Positions 33,714-44,514 of a stretch of 64,000 nt of DNA are shown one piece after another. The position numbers and the translations under genes were made by a program. The stretch lies in contig WNNJ02001664.1 of the NCBI GenBank assembly GCA_012934845.2, positions 1 through 64,000 of the forward strand, read 5' to 3'. Position 1 is the stretch's first letter; each line of letters opens with the position of its first letter. The stretch is from Pomphorhynchus laevis. Lineage: Eukaryota; Acanthocephala; Palaeacanthocephala; Echinorhynchida; Pomphorhynchidae. A model generated the notes under the pieces. That model was not told where the DNA came from, did not search any database, and worked only from the letters and a program-made list of their open reading frames with translations.

Positions 33714-33802
33714 CATATTGTATGTTTATTAGATAACAAACTTTTTTTAAGGAAAGTTTGATATCTAATAAAAAGTTTGATATCTAATGAACATACAATA
33801 TA

Positions 33803-33830
33803 CTGACGAAGTCCCTATAAAGGACGAAAC
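33803..33830 (+). ncRNA. Compact hammerhead-like motif, right arm
   Basis: CTGACGA-A-GTCC, loop CTATAAA, GGAC-GAAAC. Core boxes are intact apart from one extra A after CTGACGA, the same extra A as in the motif at 2109. No adjacent cleavage strand is identified. Confidence 0.55.
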
Positions 33831-33850
33831 GTTTAAATAAATTATAAGTA

Positions 33851-34015
33851 TATATACGGTATATATAGTATAACAGTATATATAGTATACCTGTATACTA
33901 TATATACCGGTATACTATATATACCGGTATATATAGTATATCGGTATACGGTATATATACAACGTGTGCATCACAATATATATGTACAACGGTATATATA
34001 GTATACAACGGTCCA
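33851..34015. repeat. TATATACCGGTATA-type palindromic satellite
   Basis: Many short alternating units (TATATAGTATA, ACCGGTATA, CGGTATATA) form overlapping palindromes. Simple repeat, no gene. Confidence 0.8.
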
Positions 34016-34019
34016 GGAT

Positions 34020-34340
34020 TTCTTACGAAATACGGCATTTATACTAAACGGTGTTGTTTGATAGACTGGACTTCGATTCACGACTTTCAGTCACCATGTC
34101 ACTTCTAGACGACCAATGAGTACCCGGCAACACTCATCAGTAGAATGAAGTACTCACTGGCCGTTTCGGTTGCCTGTGTGACATTGTCAATAAAGGCATT
34201 TCCGACACTTTGCTTAATTGTCTGAGGCTTACGCTCTTAACTAGATCAAATTGCTGTGCGGACCATCCTTAAACACTAGGCAGAGGTTGTTGCTGAATTG
34301 TCGCTGCACTCGTTGGATCCTTAATGGATACAGGTGTATC
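34020..34340 (-). repeat. PLE-type terminal repeat, copy C
   Basis: A diverged relative of 541-780: GACTTCGATTCACGACTTTC, CTTCTAGACGACC, CACTCATCAGTAGA, TTTCGGTTGCC, AAAGGCATTTCCGA and GGATCCTTAATGGATAC in the same order. Overall identity is roughly 65-70%, so it is a different subfamily. Confidence 0.65.
34102..34174 (-). ncRNA. Hammerhead-type motif, locus C
   Basis: On minus: GGCAACC-GAAA-CGG, CCAGTGAGTAC, TT, CATTCTA-CTGATGA-GTGTTGCC, GG, GTACTCATTGG, TCGTC, TAGAAGTG. Stem II GGCAAC/GTTGCC, stem III of 15 continuous pairs including two G-U (CCAGTGAGTAC with GTACTCATTGG, extended by ACGG/TCGT), stem I CATTCTA/TAGAAGTG with one bulge. All core residues are intact. Strand order is as at loci A and D. 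Confidence 0.6.
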
Positions 34341-34406
34341 CATTAAGGTAATATATCATACAGGTGATATATATAATCAGCGTTATTTACGCTGATAATT
34401 TGTAAA

Positions 34407-34432
34407 CTGAAGAAGGGGAAATCCTGAAAGCT
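34407..34432 (+). ncRNA. Degenerate compact hammerhead-like motif
   Basis: CTGAAGA-A-GGGG, AAA, TCCT-GAAAG. Stem II GGGG/TCCT needs G-U pairs. It lies just after terminal repeat C, as the motif at 2109 lies after its PLE. Confidence 0.35.
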
Positions 34433-34719
34433 AATTTTTGATAATAACAAATTAAAATTTTCGTTTGCTCGATTTGGAAATCTATCAATATTTTCAATGA
34501 ATTGTCATCACGACAATCTCGAGCAACGCCGATTTGACTAATCGGAATTTTCCATAGTAAGTTTTCACTGCATGACGAATATATTTTCAGCATTTGTTTC
34601 TATACTAATTTTGCGAATGTATTTGGGCTATTGTACGTTAAACAATGTGCAAAAAAATCATCAAATGTGTACAAGTATTGACGTCGGAAGAACAAAGAAC
34701 TTCGTAAAATCCAGTTTTT

Positions 34720-35918
34720 CAGCACAAATGAATACGAATTTGGAAGAAAAAGACGATATTAAGGTATTTACTGAATCTAAACAAACGACAACGAAGGTTA
34801 GGGACGTTTCTTTGATTTACGGTGATGGGGAGGTACTTCCTCCCATTCCAAAACTCACAAATTTATCAGTCATAAAGCTAAAGAAGCCGATGGAAAGGCA
34901 TCTCTTATTTAATGTCGTCTTTAGGCCTTTCTGTAAAAAATTGACCAACAGGGTCATTTTCAATTCAGTCAAGCTGTACGAGACAGAGCTCAAGATCTCA
35001 TTTGTCTCTACTGATCAGGCAAAGGACTATATAGATCACTTTGAATCAGCCTTATCTGAATATGGTGCAATTCTTTCTAAACCCATTCTTGGCACTAAAA
35101 ATATCGAATTTACCCTGTCACCTTGATGATACTGATATTAAACTACTAGAAAAATCCTATAAGGTTTCTAACTTTCGGTCTATTCTGGGTAAAGGGGGTA
35201 ACCCAATACCCATTGGGTTCTGCTCTGTCCAACTGGAATACGGAGAAGTTCTGATGAACTCTAAACGTAACCCCTTTTTGGGCTTTAATCTTCGTTTTAC
35301 ACTTATTGGTAAAGATGAATATACCTATCCTCACTGCAGCCGGTGTCACAAATGGGGACACTGGGCATCCAGCTGCAGTGAGACACCTACATGTGGAGCG
35401 TGTGGTTCGTCCAACTGTGCGGCTCTACATACTGATCTTCGTTGTGAGGCCTCCACATCATGCTCCAATTGTGGGGGGGTGCCATCCCGCCTGGAGCAGG
35501 AAATGTGCTCAATTCAAACAATACTATGGCAAATTCCACAAGTCCGGTGCCATGCTTAGGCCTGCAAATTTTTCGAGTGCTGCCTCCCAACGCACGGGGG
35601 ATGCTGACATAATGCGTGCGATGGATGCAAGAGTGGAAGCGGTTTATGAGAAAATGGAAAACCTAATTTCAAAGGTTGTGTCTGCATTCTGCACAAATCC
35701 TTCGATTCCTTCTGCCACAATTCCGTCATCTAAAAAAGGGGGCTTCGGCCCATACTGTTCCCCCGCTCAAGATCGGTAAAATGCTGAGTGGCAAACAGCA
35801 TAAGGGAAATGAAGACGCTGCCCAGGAGCAAGTACCAAACCCGGGTGGGGCTAGTGGCAGGAAGGGTAACCTTTCTGCACCTAGCTCTGTCCAGGTAGGC
35901 AATCCCCCATCCAACTAA
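34720..35918 (+). pseudogene. LINE family J ORF1 (zinc-knuckle), copy 1
   Basis: Nucleic-acid-binding ORF1 protein. It reads NTNLEEKDDIKVFTESK, LIYGDGEVLPPIPKL, NRVIFNSVKLYETELKISF, then after a frame change SKPILGTKNIEF / NLPCHLDDTDIKLLEKSYKV, then three Cys-His knuckles: CSRCHKWGHWASSC, CGACGSSNCAALH and CSNCGG. A second frame change lies in the G-run at about 35480. The tail MDARVEAVYEKMENLISKVV is coiled-coil-like. Three frames carry it. Confidence 0.75.
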
Positions 35919-35959
35919 TCCACCACAATGCAGAGTACTCGTGAGCCTTTTTCACTGAC

Positions 35960-36773
35960 AGGTTCCAGTTGAGTAAGGATAGGAGGAGTATCGCTCGCCT
36001 TAGTACTTCTCAGTCTTCCTTTTGGAAGATTTTCAAGGAGAAGTTTGTTTGCTGGAAGGATAGAGCATTGAGTTGGATAGGGAATGTAGACCTTGATAAA
36101 GTTTTGGTGGAGTCACTAGCCTTACACAACTATGGACCCACTCAATCACCTTAACCAATCCCGCCTTGGTGTAACTTCAGGAGTTGGGATCTATCTGTTA
36201 CCGATATCCTTAACTCCTGGGGTCCACTCCCGGGCACCTCCAAATCCGTCGTTCCACTTTATTCTCGGGTCTGTCAGCTTTTGACAGCTTATCAGAGAAG
36301 ATATGTGGCCGTAACAATGCTTTTAGCCTCCCCATCCGATGTAGCAGGTATCAATATTAGCAAGCGTGTTTTTATCCCTAAGAAAAAATCCTGCTCATGT
36401 CCTGAAGACCTGCGACTTATTTCGATTCAAAATTCCCTCGTGTCGATTTACGAAAAAGCGCTAGCGCGTAAAATCCGCGACCATTTAAATAGGCGTAATT
36501 TGATCCCTCCAGGTTTTCATGGGTTTGTCAAAGGTCGCTCGGTTCATTCAGCAGTAGGTGAGGTTGAGCAGTTTTGTAGGGATAATAACCATTGCCTAGT
36601 TGTGGCTGTTTTCCTCGACTTTTCTGCTGCATTTGACCGTATCTCCATTCTCCTTGTGATTTCTTCTCTCAAGTCCCTCAGGTTGCCTGCGAGAATTGTA
36701 AACAGGGTGGAGATCCTGCTGTACACTAAGCGTTTTTACTATGAAGACGACTCTAGTGCGTGATTTTTCTATT
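35960..36773 (+). pseudogene. LINE family J RT, copy 1, partial
   Basis: SKDRRSIARLSTSQSSFWKI, then 36281-36763: VAGINISKRVFIPKKKSCSC, LARKIRDHLNRRNLIPPGFH, VAVFLDFSAAFDRISI (motif A). Truncated before motif B (GVPQGSPLSP) by the junction with copy 2. 36600-36770 is nearly identical to 43256-43420 in copy 3. Confidence 0.75.
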
Positions 36774-36784
36774 ACGTGATTTTT

Positions 36785-37802
36785 CAAATAAATATCCCAA
36801 CAGAGTAGTCTTTAATTCTGTTAAGTACTATGAGAGCTCTGTGAAAATATCATTTGCGTCAGAAGATACTCTTGATCACTATGGGAATTACTTTGATCAA
36901 AACTACAGCAGTTTTGCGACGTTTGTAAGGAAACCTATACTTGCAACGTTAAAAATTAATAACTTGCCTTCCTCTATGGAAGAAAATGATTTGGCTACAT
37001 TATCAAAAGCCTACAAAATCCACAATATACGTTCAATTACCGGCCGTAATGGCCTTCCTATCAATGTGGGATTCTGTTCTGCCCCCTTGCGCAGGCAGAG
37101 GTTCTCGAGAGATCACAAAGCAACCCCTTCAAGGGGTTCAATCTCAAATTCAAACTAATATCGGCAGAAGAGTTTACGTACCCGCATTGCAGCCGGTGCC
37201 ATAAATGGGGGCACTGGGCCTCCAGCTGCAGTGTGGTGGCAAGCTGCGGGAAATGCGGGAAAATAGACTGCCCCGCGATTGACTCAGTTCTTCCCTGTTC
37301 TAATGGGATCAAGTGTTGTAATTGTGGAGAAACTCACCCTGCGTTTGGAAGGAAGTGCCCCCACTTCAAGGAATATATTGCAAAGTTCCGTGCGCCAAAA
37401 TCTGCACCTAAATCATTCGCCAAGTCAGCATATAGATCCTCTGACTGCGAGTCTATGTTAATTATGGACCTCAAGTTCGAAACTTTCAGAAAAGAAATAC
37501 AAGAGCTTGTGGCGAAAACAATTTTCAATCTGTTCGTCAATCCGGTTATAGCAATTCCAACCGATGGGGATACAAATAAAAGAGGGGCGTCGGCTCGGAA
37601 ATCCAAGAAACGAGGAGCTCCGGCTCAAGTCATTCTCCCCTTAAAGATCGGCAAAATGCTTATGGGCATAAATAGAAGTGCCTCAAAGGGAAGTGAGGAT
37701 AATGCCCGGGGGCAAGTACCCACTCTGTGCGGCGCTAGTGGTGGAGGGGGCAATCCTTCCACCCTAGCTCTATCTAGGATGTGGCAATCCCCTTCCAGCT
37801 AA
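36785..37802 (+). pseudogene. LINE family J ORF1, copy 2
   Basis: NRVVFNSVKYYESSVKISF, KPILATLKINNLPSSMEEND, then in another frame the knuckles CSRCHKWGHWASSC (37188-37230), CGKCGKIDCPAID and CSNGIKCCNCGETHP. The open stretch 37233-37802 ends in a Lys/Gly-rich tail and TAA. The protein start is missing. Confidence 0.75.
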
Positions 37803-37811
37803 ACTAACACA

Positions 37812-38410
37812 ATGCAAAGTAATCAAGATCCTTTTTCACTGAATATCCTTCAGTGGAATTCTAGGTGCTTCTGCCCTTAGCCTTTTTATCTGGTAGAGAT
37901 GCAGATGTTATAGTCTTTCAGGAGACGCGGTCTATCCGTATCCCTCAGGACATTACTCGATTTATCCCTCAGCATATATACACCCACTTCACTCCATATA
38001 TAACCCCTCCTCACTCCTCTTCATCTCAAGGTCTTTTAACCTTAGTTAAATCCTCCTTAAGATCTTCCCTCCTTCTTAACTATTCTTGTTCAGCCCTATA
38101 TTGTTTGGCTATATCACTTCGTAAGAACGGTAAATGCATCAGTATAGCAAATATTTAAATACGGCCAGGAGAAATTCACAAGAACCGTGACCTTCTGGAT
38201 AGTATATTAGGTAGTAGCTATGACATGTTACTTGGTAACTTCAACGATAGAACTGGTCGTTGGATTAATGCTGCAAACCGCAGAGCCCGGATCGACTATC
38301 TTATTCACAAACCACCTTCCCCCACCTTTCATTGCTCAACAACTAATTCACTCCTCGACATATTACTGCTTCAAAAGACGTGGTTGTTGAAAGCCCATCT
38401 GTACTAAGCA
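37812..38410 (+). pseudogene. LINE family J APE endonuclease, copy 2
   Basis: ORF2 opens at ATG 37812 with MQSNQDPFSLNILQWNSR (ILQWN is the first APE motif), 9 bp after the ORF1 stop. A stop follows soon. Then LSGRDADVIVFQETR (catalytic QET), PPHSSSSQGLLTLVK, ISIANIYIRPG and MLLGNFNDRTGRWINA (GDFN motif, here GNFN). Confidence 0.75.
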
Positions 38411-38499
38411 GTCGCGCCAACAACAAACCACCTCTTATGACCTAATTCGTTGGAGGTTAGAGGAAGATACGTCGCAGAGGAGAAGGTTCCACTTTGATC

Positions 38500-40290
38500 C
38501 CATCAAGGTGGCCTTCTTTCAGGCAGCTATCCAACTCTTCCCCCGAATTGGGAATGAGAGTTTGACCGAATTTAATACCAACCTCTCTTCGCAAGCTACC
38601 GCGATACTGTCGACTACCTATAAAGGTTGCATATACAATCCTACTCCAACAAAATTCAAGGTCCTAGCTAAAATGCTACACCTTCCTAATCTCTCTGTTT
38701 CCGCCGTACAGGTCCTCTCGAATGAATACTGGATCACTAGTTATAGGTTCCAGCTGAGTAGCGATAGGACGAGTATTGCTCGTCTTAATCCTTCTTAGTA
38801 TTTCTTTTGGAAAATTTTCAAGAAAGAGAAAATTTGTTTGCTGGAAGGATAGAACATTGGGTTGGATAGGGAATGTAGGCCTTGGTAAAGTTTTGGAGGA
38901 GTAACTAGCCCTACACAATTATGGAGCCACTCAATCACCTCAACCAATTCCGCCTTGGTGTGACTTCAGAAGTAGGGACTTATCTGTTACAGATATCCTG
39001 AACTCCTGTTGGCCATTCCCGGGCACCTCCAAAACCCACGCGCTACTCTCCACTCGTGTCTGTCAGCTTTTGACAGATAGTCAGAGAAAGGAAGTCGCCA
39101 TAACAATGCTATTAGCCTCCCTGTCTGACATTGCTAACATTAATATTAGCCGTCGAGTATTTTTACCTAAAAAGAAGTCGATTACATGTCCCAAAGATCT
39201 GCGGCCTATTTCAATTCAAAACTCCCTCATCTCCATTTACGAAAAAGCGCTTGCGCGTAAAATCCGCGACCATCTAAGTAGGCGAAATTTAATCCCACGA
39301 GGTTTTCATGGGTATGTAAAAGATCGCTTGGTCCATTCAGCGACAGGTGAAGTGCAACAGTTTTGTCAAGATAACAGTCATCAGCTTGCTGTGGCTGTCT
39401 TTCTTGACTTTTCGGCTGCTTTTGACCGCATTTTTATCCCTTTTGTTATCACTTCTCTCAGGTCCCTCGGGTTGCCTGCGAAAGTTGTTAACAGGGTGGA
39501 AATTTTGCTGTACACGAAGCGATTCTTCTATGAAGACGACCTAGATGCACGTCAGTTCTACCCTATTACAGGTGTGCCTCAAGGCTCCCCACTTTCTCCA
39601 ATCTTGTATCTTGCTGCCTCTATTGAACTCTACAAAAAAATTCAAACGCGATCAACATCTTGTGGTATACGCTGATGATTCCACAGCCTTGTTCTCTGGA
39701 CGAAGGTGCAAAGATGTAGTCTCTAACATCATCCGTTTCTTTACTAGATTAAATGATCAGCTGCCCTTGTCCAACCTTGTTTTAAACTCCTCCAAATCGC
39801 AGATGGTTGTCTTACATGGCCCTCCTGCGACAAGGAAAATACTAAAGAGATTAGCACTCTCAGCTCTAACTTCCATCTTGACTAATCAACCACTCCCTAC
39901 CTTCGCAAGTCGAGTAAGATACCTGGGGTTCACCATTACGGTGAACTGGTCAGCAAAATCTGACCTGTATAGACTAAAAAGTATCCTGAAGAAAGCTAGA
40001 TGAGCCCTGAAACGGGCCCAACATCCGTCATTGAAAGAGAAAACCCGAGTGCGCCTCTGGGGTACTTGGGCTATCTCTAGATTGGTCTTTTTTTCAAGAG
40101 GACGTCCCCCAGAACAAAAACTAAGATTTCTTAAGCTCCTCATCTTGTGATTACCAAGCATCGTCCGCCTTGATTGGATTATTCGTGAGGTTAAAGACCC
40201 CGAGTGCTTCAGTCGAAGGGCGGCGTGTTGGATTGGCTGGGGCTCAGATCCCGCTGGACCTGAGGCCTTAAAAGATTGATGAAGACCTGA
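38500..40290 (+). pseudogene. LINE family J RT, copy 2
   Basis: 39070-39675 is open: ISRRVFLPKKKSITCPKDLR, PISIQNSLISIYEKALARK, VFLDFSAAFDRIFIPF (motif A), FYPITGVPQGSPLSPILYLA (motif B). The next frame at 39660 gives HLVVYADDSTALFSGRRCKD (motif C). LVLNSSKSQMVVLHGPP, RVRYLGFTITVNWSAKSDL and a C-terminal RGRPPEQKLRFLKLL follow. No RNase H. Confidence 0.8.
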
Positions 40291-40456
40291 ATCGCGACTC
40301 ATTAGCTAAATTTTTCATTCCTGTATTTTTGATACAAGTTTCTTTTTATTTTATTTTTTAGTTGTTATATAACACTAAGTTTTGTTATTAAAGAAAATCT
40401 TTATCTTATCTTAAATATGTAAATAGGTGCTTCAAAGATAAGTAAAAAACGCAAAA

Positions 40457-41655
40457 ATGGATGCGAATTTGAAGAAAAAAGAGATGTACAGGTATTTTCT
40501 AAGTCTAAATTTACGCCAGCAAAGGTTAGTGACGTTTCTATGATTACAAGGGATGGGGAGATACTTCCTCTTATCCCAAAACTCAAAAATCAGTTAATTA
40601 TTAAGCTAAAAAAAACCGATGAAAAGGCATTCATTATTTAATTTCTTTTCACGGCCCTTCATTTAATTTCTTTTTACGGCCCTTCTGTAAAAAATTGTCT
40701 AATAGGATTATTTTCGATTCTGTGAAATTATACGAAACAGAAATGAAGATCTCTTTTTCGACAGCAGACCTTGAAAAGAGTTATATTGATTACTTTAAGT
40801 CTGCTTTGTCGAAGTATGGTTCAGTACACCCGATGCATATTATCGCCACACTTAAAGTTATGAATTTGCCTTGTCATATGGATGACGATGACATCGAATT
40901 ATTAAAGAAGTCCTTTAAAGTCTTAAACTTTCGTTCTATATTGGGGAGGAACGGTCTACCTATCGCTGTTGAGTTTTGTTCGTCTCCCTTGGAGCATGCA
41001 GAAATACTATCAAATTCAGTATCTTATCCCTTTTTGGGTTATAATTTTTGTTTCTCTCTTGTTGAAAGAGATGAATTTACTTTTCCTCACTGCAGCCTGT
41101 GTCACAAATGGGGTCATTGGGCCTCCAGCGGCAGTGAGATGGCAACTTGCGGGGTATGTGGCTCGCCCCATTGTGCAGCCTTTGAGTCAGCCATTAGGTG
41201 TGAAGACACCCCATCTTGCTCTAAGTGTGGGGGAGTCATGCTGCCTGGGGCAGGAAATGCACCCACTTCAAGCTGTACAGAAGAAATTTCATAAAGCCGG
41301 CTGACACAACGAAGCCTGCTACATTTTCCTATGCTGCCGCCCGTATGAGAAATGCCGATATCATGCGAGCGATGGATTTACAAGTTGAATCAGCATAAAA
41401 GAAGATGGAGGACTTAGTGACAACCGTTCTGGCCGCCTTTTGTGCCAATCCGACTATGCCTTCGGCCGCTATACCTGCTTTTAAACAAAGAGGCTTCGGA
41501 ACATTGCATGCCTCTATCGAGATTGAAAAACTGATTAAAAGCAAGAAGCTATGGGGAGATGAAGATGCTGCCCAGGGGCAAGTACCTACCTCGGGTGGGC
41601 TAGTCGCGGGAAGGGTAAACTTTCTGCACCTAGCTCTGTCTAGGTAGCCAATCAA
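40457..41655 (+). pseudogene. LINE family J ORF1, copy 3
   Basis: 40695-41294 is open: NRIIFDSVKLYETEMKISF, ATLKVMNLPCHMDDDDIELL, CSLCHKWGHWASSGSE (one knuckle Cys replaced by Gly), CGVCGSPHCAAFE and CSKCGG. After a frame change the tail EDLVTTVLAAFCANPTMPSA follows. A small duplication (TTTAATTTCTTTT-ACGGCCCTTC twice) is at 40638-40685. Confidence 0.75.
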
Positions 41656-41693
41656 TCCACTTTCAAACTAATCCATCACAATGCAGAGTACTC

Positions 41694-42260
41694 GTGAGCA
41701 TTTTTCACGGAATATCCTTCAGTAGAATTCGGGAGGAGCTTCTGCCCCGTAGACTTCTCTCTGGTAGAGATGCAGATGTTATAGTCCTTCAGGAGACGCG
41801 GTATATCCGTTTCCCACAGGGCATTATTCGATTTATTCCAAAGCACATTTGTTCCCACTATACTCCGTACATAACTCCACCTCACTCTTCTTCATCTCAA
41901 GGACTCTTGACCTTAGTTAAGTGCTCGTTAAGATCCTCCATCATATTAAACTATTCATGTTCAGCCATGTCTTGTTTAGTAGTTTCACTCTGTAAGAACA
42001 GTAAACGCCTTAGTCTAGCAAATGTCTACATCCGTCCAGGTACGATTCATAAGAACCGTGACCTCCTGGATAAGATTATTAATAGCGGCTATGACATGGT
42101 ACTTGGAGACTTCAACGACAGAACTGGTCGTTGGATTAACGCATCACTCCGCAGAGCCAGGAACGGTTATCTTATTCACAAACCACCGTTCCCCACATTT
42201 CATTGACCATCAACAAATTCACTCCTCGACTTATTACTTCTACATTAGAGGTGGTAGTTG
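41694..42260 (+). pseudogene. LINE family J APE endonuclease, copy 3
   Basis: LSGRDADVIVLQETRYIRFP, PPHSSSSQGLLTLVKCSLRS, LANVYIRPGTIHKNRDLLDK and MVLGDFNDRTGRWINASLRR (intact GDFN). The first segment (EHFSRNILQ) carries a stop in place of the Trp of ILQWN. The open frame ends at 42206. Confidence 0.75.
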
Positions 42261-42289
42261 AAACCCCACTGTACGGAGCAGTAGCAACA

Positions 42290-44140
42290 ACATCTGTCTA
42301 TTTCCCATGACTTGATTCGTTGGAGAATTGAGAAAGATACGTTGCTTCGAAAAAAGTTTCACTTTGATCCGATCACGGTTGCCTTCTTTCAAGCGGCTAT
42401 CTAACTCTTTCCCTAAATATGAAATGAGATTCTGACCGAATTTAATACCTACCTCTTTTCGCAAGCTACCGCAATTCTATCGACTACCTATAATGGTCGT
42501 ATATACAATCCCACTCCGACAAAACTCAAGGTCCTAGCGAAATTGCTTAGCCTCCCAAATATCTCTGTTTCCAACAGACAGGCTCTCTCGAATGAATACT
42601 GGAGCACTAGATATCGGTTCCAGCTGAGTAGGGATAGGGCGAGTATTGCTCGTCTTAACCCTTCACAGTCTTCCTTTTGGAAGATTTTCAAGAAGGAGAA
42701 GTTTGTTTGCTGGAAGGATAGAGCATTGGGTTGGATAGGTAATGTGGCCTTGATAACGTTTTGGTGGAGTCACTAGCCCTACACAACTATGGCAGCCACT
42801 CAATCACCTCTACCAATCCCGCCTTGGTGTAACTTCAGGAGTAGGGATCTATCTGTTACGGATATCCTTAACTCCTGGGGTCCACTCCCTGGCACCTCCT
42901 AAATCCGTCGCTCCACTTTTTTCTCGGGTCTGTCAGCTTTTGACAGCTGCTCAGAGAATAGAGGTGGCCGTAACAATGCTTTTAGCCTCCCCATCCGATG
43001 TAGCAGGCATCAATATTAGTAAGCGTGTTTTTCTTCCTAAGAAAAAATCCTGCTCATGTCCTAAAGATCTTCGACCAATTTCGATTCATAATGTCCTCGT
43101 ATCGATTTACGAAAGAGCGCTTGCGCGTAAACTCCGTGACTATTTAAATAGGCGTAATTTGATCCTACCAGGTTTTCAAGGGTTCGTCAAAGGTCGCTCG
43201 GTCCATTCAGCAGTTGGTATGGTGGAGCAGTTTTGTAGGGATAATAACCATTGCCTAGTTGTGGCTGTTTTCCTCGACTTTTCTGCTGCATTTGACCGTA
43301 TCTCCATTCTCCTTGTGATTTCTTCTCTCAAGTCCCTCAGGTTGCCTGCGAGAATTGTAAACAGGGTGGAGATCCTGCTGTACACTAAGCGTTTTTACTA
43401 TGAAGACGACTCTAGTGCGCGTCAGTTCTACCCTATTACGGGTGTGCCTTAAGGATCACCACTTTATCCTATCTTGTATCTTGCTGCCTCCATTAACCTC
43501 TTCAAAATATTATAACGTGAACAACGTCTAGTGGTGTACACTGATGACACCACAGCCCTTTTCACTGGACACAGGTGTAAAGACGTAGTCTCTGACATCA
43601 GCTGTTTTTTTTAAGATTAAAAGGCCAGCTTCCACCATCCAATCTTATTTTAAACTCCGCTAAATCCCAGGTGGTCGTCTTTCATGGCACCCATGCTACA
43701 AAGCAAAAACTTAAGAGATTAGCACTCTCTGCGCTCTCTTCCTTACTTGCCTCTGAACCACTTCCCACCTTCACAAGTCAAGTAACATACCTGGGGTTCA
43801 CCGTTACGGTGAACTGGTCGGCGAAAGTTGACCTGGATAGACTTAAACGTATCCTGCAGAAAGCTAGGTGGGCCCTGAAACAAGCTCAACATCTGTCATC
43901 GAATGGGAAAGCCCAAGTGCGCTTTTGGGTCACTTGGGCTATCTCGGAATTAGTCTTCTTTTTGAGAGGACGTCCCCCAGAGCAAAGGCTAAGGTTTCTT
44001 AAGCTCCTGGTATCTCGTTTACCCAGCATAGTCCGCGCCGATTGGATTCTTCGGGGGGGGGTGAAAGACCCCGGGTGGTTCAGTCGGAAAGCGGCGTGTT
44101 GGATCGGTTGGGGGTGGCTCAGATCCCCCTGGACCAGAGG
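42290..44140 (+). pseudogene. LINE family J RT, copy 3
   Basis: 42940-43452: VAGINISKRVFLPKKKSCSC, FLDFSAAFDRISILLVISS, FYPITGVP then a stop where Gln of GVPQGSP should be. Motif C reads VVYTDDTTALFTG (YTDD for YADD). 43671-44171 gives the thumb VTYLGFTVTVNWSAKVDLDR and RGRPPEQRLRFLKLLVSRL. It is non-functional. Confidence 0.75.
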
Positions 44141-44514
44141 CCATAAATGGAAGAAGAAGGAAGACAATTGATGTCAATGAAGACGATTGCTCAAGATTTT
44201 GACTGTTTTGACTTGTCTAAAATTTGATTGTTATGATGACTTAATTATATTGTATTTAAAAAAAACCCTTATTATTATGAAATATGTAATGAGCCATTGA
44301 CATCTTAATAAACATTTTCACAGTTTTTACTGTATAATTTTATGCCTGAGTCATTTTTCTACATACAAAATTATCAAGGCAAATAGAAGATGCTTTTCAC
44401 CTACATAAAGTTAGCATAATTATAATAAAGATTTTCTTAAAACAATAATACAGCGGTTAAATAAATAATGACAAATAAAGAAAGAAAAATAAAAAACTTG
44501 TCAGAGATCTTCTT

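Larger units (their letters stand above)
33655..33850. repeat. Inverted repeat of a PLE-type end
   Basis: TTTAAACGTTTCGTCC... at 33680 faces ...GGACGAAACGTTTAAAT at 33837; TATTGTATGTTTATTAGATA at 33716 faces TATCTAATGAACATACAATA at 33781. Two arms of about 65 bp surround a centre with TTTGATATCTAA repeats. Each arm carries a compact hammerhead-like motif. Confidence 0.75.
34640..36773 (+). mobile_element. LINE family J, copy 1 (internally deleted)
   Basis: ORF1 runs 34720-35918. ORF2 starts at the ATG at 35928 (MQSTREPFSL), but within 40 bp the sequence jumps to GGTTCCAGTTGAG, which in copy 3 lies about 900 bp further on. The endonuclease domain is thus deleted. RT follows to 36773, where copy 2 begins inside its ORF1. 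Junction words GTGATTTTT are repeated there. Confidence 0.75.
36785..40415 (+). mobile_element. LINE family J, copy 2 (longest)
   Basis: 5'-truncated in ORF1, then endonuclease, RT and 3' end in order. The 3' end (TGTTATTAAAGAAAATC...) touches the 5' side of copy 3 at about 40430, head to tail. About six frame changes or stops. Confidence 0.75.
40430..44300 (+). mobile_element. LINE family J, copy 3
   Basis: ORF1 40457-41655, endonuclease 41690-42250, RT 42290-44140, 3' tail to about 44300. All domains are present but in several frames. It is closest to copy 1 in the RT. Confidence 0.75.

Noticed and set aside
34387-34593. 68-codon minus frame before the LINE cluster
   Set aside because: No recognisable domain; it overlaps a PLE-type end motif and is AT-driven.
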